Source: Scalesia atractyloides | Lineage: Eukaryota > Streptophyta > Magnoliopsida > Asterales > Asteraceae | Assembly: GCA_947069175.1 (NCBI GenBank) | Contig: CAMTDV010000003.1 | Coordinates: 29,972,853-30,036,852, forward strand | DNA length: 64,000 nucleotides | Direction: 5' to 3' | Part shown: one piece after another, positions 56,145 to 64,000 of the stretch | Layout of the letters: each line of letters starts with the position of its first letter | How positions within the stretch are numbered: the stretch's first letter is position 1 | The notes under the pieces: model-generated | What the model was told of the DNA's origin: nothing | The model's database searches: none | What the model saw: only the letters and a program-made list of their open reading frames with translations | Made by a program: the position numbers and the translations under genes

Positions 56145-57272
56145 AACTATGTCACTGACCGAACCGGTCAACAAGTCAACAGGTCAACGGTCAACGGTCA
56201 ACGGTCAACGCAAAATAAACAATTGTTTTTTATATTTTTATTTATTTAATTTAATTTAAAAATCAATTAAAAATACTTAAAAATAACATTTTTAAAGATA
56301 GAAAATAGCCTTAAACTCACAAAAAATATATCTAAAAATTTCATTTAAAATCCTTAATAAAATCCACTCATTTAATATATTTTCCGTTAATATTTAGGTT
56401 AGTATTTCTCGTTGTTCCGCTCATCTAATTCATGCGCATCTCACCATCTCCAATCCAACGCTCCCAATGTTAGTGAATCTTTACAAATTCCCCGTTTTAA
56501 TCACGTTTTGGGGTGTATCATGTGTCTTGTTACATATATTATAATTAAACCATTGTGCATACATCATATCATGAACATGTGTATTCAGTTTGTTTCTGTT
56601 GTGTAGTTATTGTTGGATGCAATTTATTATTTTCAGTACATGCAATTTCATAGGCCGCCGCTCCCCATTTCATTATGAGGTTGAACCTGGCGTGCCCACA
56701 TACGATCGGCTCCGTTTGATTGAGCCTTGATCGCACAGACATTTTCATTATCAGTACATGCAATACGATCGGCTCCGTTTGATTGAGCCTTGATCGCACA
56801 GTTCATTTATGTTATTTATCGTATGTTGTTGGTATGTTAATGTATGCTATCGTATGTTATTGTATGTTATAGTTGTGATTGCTATTTGCCACTGCTTGAT
56901 TATTTACATTTGCTCATTTATGATTATGCACAATTTTTCATTGATAAACTATCAAGTAATTCATTAATAAATGTTTATCTAATAAGGTTCACTCGCCAAC
57001 TTATGTTGACCCAAAAACCCCCATTTTTACACATGATACAGGAGAACCAGCAGCAGCTAGGAACACATAGGATTGGACTAGAAGAATAAAATGAGTTAGA
57101 GTTGGGATTGTTATGTTTGGTTTATTTTCTTTGTATTGTATGAACATGTTTGAATATTTGGAAATGTAACTTTGACTTTATTAAATATGAAACATAATAG
57201 TAAATGTCATGAGCTTTGGTGATAACCCAATTATGCCCCGACTCTTATTCCGCTGCGGGTCGGGGTGTGACA

Positions 57273-58719
57273 GAAAGCACTAATGGTCCTCCACCTTTTC
57301 TAGCACCTTGGACGGTCTTGAAATGGCTTTAAAGTGAGTGTAATAAGGTTGTTAATGGTGGACTTATGGTGATTTAATGTTGGTGTTCGTGGCCGTGTGG
57401 TATGAGGGGGAAGAAGGAAGGTTGTTTCAATTATTTTGAGGTTAAATGATGAGCGATATGGTGTAGGTTATGTGTATATATTTAGCCATCTTTCAAAGGT
57501 CATATATAAATCATACACCATGCAATCTCATACTTTAAACATGAATCAAGTGGATGTGTGACCCACTTGAATCCGCCAAATGAAAGGGGGGTAAAGTGTA
57601 ACTTTTTTATAACATATGCTTATTTATTAGATATTTAAGTAATTAACTTAAGTGATGTGATTTGGGGGGTTGATCTTGTATCCTTAGCATATAATTAGGG
57701 TTTAGGGTGTTAATCTATGATAATTAGTCGACTTGACAAATTAATATAAGTTTCGGATGACGAAACGTCACTAGTTCGCTCACCGACACAATATTCGCTA
57801 ATAAACGGACCTTACTATTTAGTACCTGAAGCTTTGGTTTTTTTTACCATGACAATTGTCATGGAGCTTATTTAGTGCACTTTCGATCTAGCAATATGCT
57901 TAACTAGTTTACTAGATGAATATATGTTGAGTTTGGATGGCCGAAATGCCTTTCGTTCGATCGTTCGCTCGATATCGACACTTATATATCTTACTGTCAA
58001 ACTTTTCCAGAAGTTATGTTTCCGTGATCTCAAGATAGTTGAAAGGATTCCGAGTCCTAAATGAGGCTTAACTAGTTCTCTAGATGCATGTATGAGGCTA
58101 TCGGCCACTAAAATGTACGTCAGTTCGACAAAGGGTCGCTTTCCGGTCGAGTTGTGTACTGTTTGCCGTATGACCGGAAACTATGCCTTTTGTGCATTTT
58201 TGCTATTCTCATATTGTTTTAGGATGTTCAACACTGTTTTGTTGTAATCCTGAAATCCATAATCCATTGAATTAACATTGCAGACAAATTGAAATTTGTC
58301 ACCTTTTTGGTCGAAACGGACAATTTTGCAAGTTAGGCGTTGTACCGGAGAGTTATATATTTTTGTAATGGGGGTTCCCATATCAATGTTTTCATGTATA
58401 TATGGACTCAGTTATGGCATTAGCATGTCGTTATTTGTTATTCTGTTTCATTTTAGCGGTCTTTCTGACAAGAATAGTGCAGCCGACAATAGTGCGCCCA
58501 ACACTTTCTACCAACACTTTTAGGGCATTGTTTGGTTTGTTTCACGTAGCAATGGAAACCAATATATGATATGACCTGATTCACTTGTTCTAATACTTGC
58601 AATATGATGTACGTCTCAGTTATGAAATTAAACTACGATAGTATGCATGAGATTATGAAATAAAAATAGTGATTAGATTGTATAGAATTACCGGTTATTT
58701 GCCATTTGTCACAACAGGG
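57273..58719. other. Unassigned stretch after Gypsy-4
   Basis: Starts with the GAAAG target duplication. No recognisable gene. Diverged repeats about 170 bases apart share CTTAACTAGTT-CTAGATG and GTTCG-type motifs (near 57899 and 58069), in the style of LTR sequence. The small ORFs here look like chance. It may continue the sequence that hosted Gypsy-4. Confidence 0.35.
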
Positions 58720-61700
58720 ATCACGTAAACACACTTTTAATAAAGCTTATCTTGGTAGACCATATAAGTTCTTTGTACACTAAGTTATTTCTGCACTAAG
58801 TCACAGGAAAGGGGGAGGTAATGCGGTTGTTAATTATCATATGTGCACTTGCACTTAATAAGCCTTATAACTTCACATAGATGCTTTTTTAATAGATGAG
58901 GTTAAATATAGACAAAGAGAAGCTTCTGCAGTACCCTAGATTTGTGTGGATGATGTTGGATGACTAGTTTCCAAACTTGGTGAAGGATAAGAAAGATGTG
59001 CTGCCGCTTGATCATATAACAGGCTTGTCTCTGGTTAGATTGAATCAATAATTGAAAAAGACGACAGAACCAGTTGCAAGGAAATTCTTTGGTAGATTCA
59101 AGGATAAAAAGTACAAAGCACCATCAAAAGAGAAATGGATAAATGATGGTAGTAATTCTAATAATGAAGCTATACAAATGGAAGGTTATAAACCTATGAT
59201 GGGTGTATGGTATGGAAAAGAAGATTCAAAGAAAAAGGGAACTCTTAAAGCAAAAGCTCAGAAACGGAAATTTGAAACAGTACTCAGGGATGAAACTACT
59301 GATGAAGAGGTGGAGGCTGAGCAAAATATAGAACATAATGTTGAAACAGAGATTAACGTTGAGATGGAGTGTTTTCTACTACCTCAGATGAAGAAAAAGA
59401 GAAACTAAAAGAAATAGCTGGTGATGATAATGAAGAAGCTTCGGATGATAGTTTTGATATTGCGATAAGAACTTCAGCACAACAAGAAAGGGAAGCAACG
59501 GCTCAAGGAAAGAGAAAGGTGGTAGATGAAGATGATGATTTTTATGTTTCGTATGATCCGGATACTAAAAATGAAGCTAGAAGGCCTGCTAAAAATGCTC
59601 GAAGAATTAAGAGTCTGATATCAAGAAAAAAAATAACTGGATCTCCTACTGTCAAGAAAGCTAAAAGAAAGTATAGAAGGAGGAAGCCACCGAAATTTGA
59701 GAATGTTGAACAACCACCTATATCACCCATTCATGTTTCACCATAACCATCGCCACAAAAACAGCAAACATCTCCTATTCAACAACGGTCTACACCATGA
59801 TCTGGTCCAAGACGTTCTTTGACTAATAAATTTCCAGATGATTATGGAGATATTCCATTATCTGAGGGGTTTGACGCAAACATGTTTAATGATACGAGAT
59901 TGCAGAATTGGAAAGCAGGATCAAGTTTTTAGAAGATGATCGAAAGAATCTTGAAGCTATGTTATCAAAGATTGAGAAGGCTTATTCTAGAATATGATGT
60001 GAGCGCCTCCTTAACAATGGAATATGGATTTATTTAAAAAGTTTCTAACTAGATAGTTTGGTATTGATTATGAGGCTGAATGTGATTTGATTGAAATAGA
60101 AGAAGCTAAAGAAAGAATTGTTGCAGGAGCTAAGAAACTAGAAGCTGAGCTGCAGCATTGGGAAATGGAAAAAAGAAAGTTGATGAGGTTCTTGTGATTG
60201 TTCAACATGCGCCAGAAGCTGAATCTATATAAGAAATTATTGCTGGAATAGTTGAGAATATGACATAGGTTGAAACTGAAGTTGATTCTAAGCCAGTGAA
60301 TTTTATGCTTATTGGAGGACCGGTAGATGCTTCTAATATGTCTCTAAGGCAAAAGATTATAGAATGAAAGAAAATGTATGCAGAGATTGATGCTGAGATC
60401 TATGAGTTTGACGATGACGAGGCTGATAATGATAAAGATGATGATAGTAAGAAAGATGATAAGAAAGATGATGATAACAAAGGCGATGATGATGATGATA
60501 CACAAGGTGGAATAGCGTTGAGAGTTGAAACTGCAAAGATAAACGAATCATTTAATTACGATGCATTCTTAAGAGATGATGTAAATAAAGAAGAAGATAC
60601 TTAAAGATAGGGAAAGTAGAAAGATCAAGTTCACAATGTAGAACAATCAAGAATCTTCATAGCTACTCTAATGACAGTTGTTCCTGATTGTCAACCACCC
60701 TGAGTTTTCTTGTTAGAACATGGAGATAAGGAAGGTGATTTTGTACCTAACTACACCAAAGAAGAGATAGCTATCATGTTAGGGGTTGATAAGGAATCAT
60801 TCGTGTTCGATTTTGAAGATGAACTTAATACCATTAGTGCTTCTGAGCCTAACGATTACATGAACAAATATGTGCCAGATGATTTATAGGAACGTAAAGT
60901 TGAAGAGACTATGAAAGAGGGAAGTGTGCCTAAACGTTTAACTAGAGAAGAAATCATAATTCAAAGAGCTTCCTAAAGAACGCAAATTCAGACGACCATT
61001 AGCATTCTTTAGGCGAGATCAAGACAAATCACTGGGAGATATCCTAAGTTGGGGTTAGATTGAGCAGATAGATGTATATGCCATGAAGAGGAAGTTTGGT
61101 GTGCAATATTTGAAGTATTTGTGTGATTTGAAGACGTTACCATACTGGGATGTGGAACAGCTTGTTCAAACCAAGATGATAAATTTTCAGATGAAGTTCC
61201 ATGATCAACGGTTATGGAAGCTGATCAAATATGAAGCAGCACATGGTTTTAATCAATGGAAGTCATTCATTCCAAAGAAGAGAATCAAGATAGATCCTAT
61301 AACTAAAGAAAAAGATGTTACTTTGGTGATGAAGAGGCCGCATGTCAGGAAAAATATGTGGTTGCTGAAAATTAACAAGATTTCTATGAGTTATTCAATT
61401 GGTGGCAACTAGATTAAGAAATAGGTGAAGCAGTAATAGTGTTGAAAGCTGGTGATACCAGGAAAGTTACTGAAGAGCTAACTCTAGCGATGATTGAACG
61501 ACAAAGGATATGAGGATTATGGAGAAATATCAGAATACTAGACCCAATTTGTTATAATGTCAAAGATAAGATGCAAACAATGCAATTCCAGGGTGTAATC
61601 AATGTATGTTATGCACGGGGTATTAAATCTAGAAAGATGCGGAGTTCATCGTGGAGAGAGCTAGAAAAGAAGGAGTTCTTGAAAGAAGAAAGGCATTTGG

Positions 61701-61834
61701 AAAAGATTGAATAAAATTCTAAAGAATCACGTCTCAGAAGATAATAGTATATGATGAAAGTCCCACCGACTGATCCAACACCGATTCCATTAGAAGAACG
61801 TCGGAAGCTGTGAAAGAATTTCTTTAGACGTTGA
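58720..61834 (+). pseudogene. Extra (envelope-position) ORF of Copia-5, N-terminally truncated
   Basis: Begins abruptly within the block YLGRPYKFF seen in Copia-3 and runs in changing frames through LSHRKGGG (58800), a Lys-rich part (59052-59408), an acidic to basic stretch (59369-59746), an Asp/Lys repeat region (60374-60604), LPYWDVEQLVQTKMINFQMK with EKDVTLVMKRPH (61083-61412) and a C-terminus ending FFRR-stop at 61832-61834. The last block sits at the same relative place as in the other three copies. No membrane segment is seen. Only two bases separate the stop from the LTR, against 65-67 in the other three, so the PPT region is missing. Confidence 0.68.
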
Positions 61835-61836
61835 AT

Positions 61837-62191
61837 ATTGGTGCATAATGTCTATTGCCTACGTGTTAGGGTTGTGTCTGTATTTTGTAATAGGCCGAAA
61901 ATGTTAGATTTATGTTGTTTGTATTTAACTTTGCACGAAGGTGAAGTATACCTTCGCACGAAGGTAGCATGTCTATATATAGCTAGTGTGAGGTATTAGT
62001 GAGTAGAACTTTTGCGACTGAGACGGTGAAGCTCTGTCAGATTACTAGGTCATTTGTAACTGTTAAACATTGAATGAAATCAGTTAATTGATGAAATAAT
62101 CTTGTTAATTGCCACTAATTCATATGAATTCCGCATGTACGGACTAGATACTCAAATTAAGACCTTTGCTATTGGACAAAAGGATCCTACA
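61837..62191 (+). repeat. Copia-5 LTR
   Basis: TATTGGTGCATAATG (second base changed) to GGATCCTACA, 355 bases. TATA box TATATATAG is at 61974-61982. Palindromes TTGCACGAAGG and CCTTCGCACGAAGG lie upstream (61931-61964). Confidence 0.85.
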
Positions 62192-62205
62192 AGTGGTATC
62201 AGATC
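62192..62205 (+). other. Primer binding site of Copia-5
   Basis: AGTGGTATCAGATC directly after the LTR; initiator methionine tRNA type with one changed base (AGAGC to AGATC). Confidence 0.75.
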
Positions 62206-62640
62206 TCAAGGAGCCTGCTTTGAAGACAATTGTTCAAGATTCAGCCTAGAAGACTTCTTATTCTATTCATTCTTCTTATTTTTCACTTTTTAAAATAAAT
62301 CCATGCTTAAAGTGAACTAATTTTCAAGTATAATACGTAAAAACATGTTTAGATAAACCCTTGAGAAAATCAGAGCTGAAAACACACTAAATCATGTTGA
62401 AAATTGCAAAAAAATGTCAGGTTTTCAACCTACCTTCGCAAGAACATAACTTTACCTTCGCACGAACATAACTTTACCTTCGCATGAAGATAAAAATTGT
62501 AAATGTTTAAAAATCATTTACCTTCGCACGAAGATAAATCTATTTTCGCATGAAGATAAATAAATTTTTTGACATTTTTACTTCACTCGAACCGAAATCT
62601 TAATCGTTTTTAGCATTTAACGTTGTTTCAAGCCGGTAAA
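62206..62640 (+). other. Copia-5 gag leader with palindromic motifs
   Basis: Noncoding, AT-rich. Five motif copies between 62431 and 62556 read ACCTTCGCA(A/C/T)GAA with flanks CAT or GAT. Confidence 0.6.
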
Positions 62641-63426
62641 ATGGAGAACGAATTTTACAATGCGTTTACTATATCAAGTATTAATGTATCTGCTGCAGCT
62701 GTATAAAATCTGAATTTGGAAAATGAAATGGGGACAATGGTGAAACCCCCAAAGTTGATGAATTTGTAGGAATATGACAGTTGGAGTGAACGGTTTTTTA
62801 TCTGAGTGAAAGTGAATCAATTTAATCGCTGGTTTGCTATAGAAGAAAAATATACCGCACCAATTTGGGAAAATGAATTGGAGAAGACGTTGACTCAGTT
62901 CACACTTGCTGAAAAAGAAAATTCCTCAATGAGAAGAAAATGATGAGCATATTGCAGCAATCAATCAAAGAAGATATCTTAGCATTGCTACAAAACGATT
63001 TTAACTCACAATCATTATGGAATGCATTAATTTTGAAGTTCCAGGAAAGTTCAGATATGAGGAAGAGCAAAAAGGCACTGCTTAGAAAAGAGTTTGATAT
63101 TTTCAACCTTTCGAAAGGAGAAACTATGAAGTAGTTGATCGAACATTACTGTCAATTAGTTGTTCAAATGAAGAGGTAGAAAACAAATGAGGAGTTAGTC
63201 GACAAGTTGACAGATGCTTTACCTGAGGGAGAATGGACTACGTACTTGACGATTCTGAAAAATGGTAGAGAGTATAGTGGTTACAACCTATCAAAGTTGA
63301 AGAGAAGCTCGAAGGTCATGAACTAGAAATGAAGAAAATGGCCAAATCTAAAGGTGCTCAAGTGCAACAAGATATAAACCTTTACTTTAAAGGCAGTTAT
63401 GTTGGTACTCAAAGTCCGAAAGTACA
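62641..63426 (+). pseudogene. gag: Copia-5 gag, N-terminal part
   Basis: ATG at 62641 follows a GGTAAA context and opens ENEFYNAFTISS, matching Copia-2 gag. It then contains the capsid core missing from Copia-2: YDSWSERF, TPLAEKENSS-type segment, EDILALLQNDFNSQSLWNAL, KKALLRKEFDIFNLSKGETM and ELVDKLTDALPEGEW, followed by QVQQDINLYFKGS. Stops occur near 62704, 62768 and later. It is cut at 63426 by the next insertion before the zinc knuckles. Gag of this family builds the particle. Confidence 0.75.
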
Positions 63427-64000
63427 TGTAACGCTTCGCTTTGTAACTTTCCATTTTTGAAAAGATCGCATTATGTTTCAATTTTGGAAAGTCCAAACCT
63501 TATAATCGTATTTCTATTTCCAATTCATTGTAATCTATGGCTTTGATTTTATTCAAGAATGATCAATTATGTGAAATTCACATACTTTATTCATGTTAAA
63601 CTTATGATCATACTTTACTTATTGCTTAATAAATCAATTTGAAACGACTCGTAAATGCTTGTTGAACGTTTATAAATCTTAATACCAAAGTCAAGCAAGA
63701 CAATTAGTGGCTTAATACAAATTACCCAAGCGTCCATCATCATAATAAACTTGTCACACTTGTGTTTAATATATGCTTTCAAGAAGTCTTTTTTTAGGGT
63801 TTTAAAACGATCTTGCAAATGACATTAGACCATTATAAGACTCATACTTGTCAAATATACAATTTACAATACTTAAAGACCAAGATACAACAATTATATA
63901 ATTAAAAGAACAAGAAAAATATAACAGCTTGCGGCCGCCTGTTAGAGGTATTCCCTCTTCTTTTTTGATTCAAAATCCCACCAAACTTCATTTATTACAA
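63427..64000 (+). other. Probable start of another inserted element
   Basis: The Copia-5 gag frame stops abruptly at TGTAACGCTTCGC (63427), an LTR-like start, preceded by GTACA, which could be a target duplication. The remainder is AT-rich with no coding sequence seen, and the other end lies outside the window. Confidence 0.4.

Larger units (their letters stand above)
46437..57272 (+). mobile_element. Gypsy-4: nearly complete Ty3/Gypsy chromovirus
   Basis: Ten-kilobase-class element with LTRs at 46437-49102 and 54621-57272, PBS, leader, gag-pol and PPT. It is flanked by the 5-base target duplication GAAAG (46432-46436 and 57273-57277). The LTRs are very similar by eye, so it is the youngest element in the window. 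A C-terminal chromodomain-like block and long LTRs fit the Tekay/Del branch; the branch is inference. Confidence 0.96.
54621..57272 (+). repeat. Gypsy-4 3' LTR
   Basis: Begins TATAACATTTG (second base changed from G) and ends GTCGGGGTGTGACA. It is 2652 bases against 2666 for the 5' LTR and differs by scattered substitutions and a few indels. It holds the same tRNA-like modules (54806-54884 antisense; 55729, 55898 and 56067 sense). Confidence 0.94.
58720..63426 (+). mobile_element. Copia-5: SIRE-like element remnant, LTR with internal sequence on both sides
   Basis: Order is 5'-truncated extra ORF (58720-61834), one LTR (61837-62191), PBS, leader and gag (62641-63426), all on the plus strand. 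Extra ORF belongs at the 3' end of an element and gag at the 5' end, so a single LTR joins two element copies. No pol lies between them. Palindrome type is TTCGCACGAA, close to Copia-3. Confidence 0.8.

Noticed and set aside
57872..58381. Small minus-strand ORFs in the unassigned stretch after Gypsy-4
   Set aside because: Short, no domains, overlapping diverged noncoding repeats.
58523..58720. TAGGGCATTGTTTGGTTTG as the end of a MITE
   Set aside because: The start resembles common plant MITE ends, but no matching inverted repeat was found before Copia-5.

Overview
This window is eukaryotic nuclear DNA from a flowering plant, most likely a eudicot of the Asteraceae. That assignment rests on long Ty3/Gypsy chromovirus LTRs, SIRE/Maximus-like Ty1/Copia elements carrying an extra ORF, high AT content and the familiar style of the LTRs; it is inference, since no host gene is present to confirm it. 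I find no convincing single-copy host gene. Almost everything is LTR retrotransposon, mostly decayed and nested.

Layout. (A) 1-6403: 3' part of a plus-strand chromovirus (Gypsy-1; pol with in-frame stops, then a 2.76 kb 3' LTR). (B) 6404-31596: a plus-strand SIRE-like Copia element (Copia-1), of which only the extra ORF downstream of pol and the 3' LTR (31137-31596) are in view. Its ORF is split by a minus-strand Copia-2 (8635-22027; target duplication GAATG) and by a minus-strand, internally deleted Gypsy-2 (23975-30985; target duplication CAGTT). Gypsy-1 probably sits in the same element. (C) 31597-33388: Copia-1 is itself inside a Gypsy LTR (LTR-A), whose remainder follows. (D) 33389-37753: gag scrap, Copia LTR scrap, an unassigned stretch and a second Gypsy LTR (LTR-B). 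(E) 37754-45493: minus-strand Copia-3, with integrase and most of RT deleted. (F) 45494-46436: LTR and leader of Copia-4, interrupted by (G) 46437-57272, a nearly complete chromovirus (Gypsy-4; two LTRs, GAAAG target duplication, PBS, PPT, gag-pol with one nonsense codon). (H) 57273-58719: unassigned. (I) 58720-63426: Copia-5, with extra ORF, one LTR, then gag. (J) 63427-64000: probable start of another insertion.

How the parts work together. The Gypsy elements encode gag, protease, RT, RNase H, integrase and a chromodomain-like tail. The Copia elements encode gag, protease, integrase, RT and RNase H, followed by an extra ORF in the position where SIRE elements carry an envelope-like gene. 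That ORF is visible in four copies, has no obvious signal peptide or membrane segment, and in Copia-2 and Copia-3 is preceded by its own TATA box flanked by the same CGTACG-centred palindromes that occur in the LTR promoters and gag leaders. The most unusual structures are this internal promoter and palindrome system, tRNA-like modules repeated about every 170 bp inside the Gypsy-4 LTRs, and arrays of hairpins in the Gypsy-1/Gypsy-2 LTR family that share a GGGTT loop while their stems differ but still pair.
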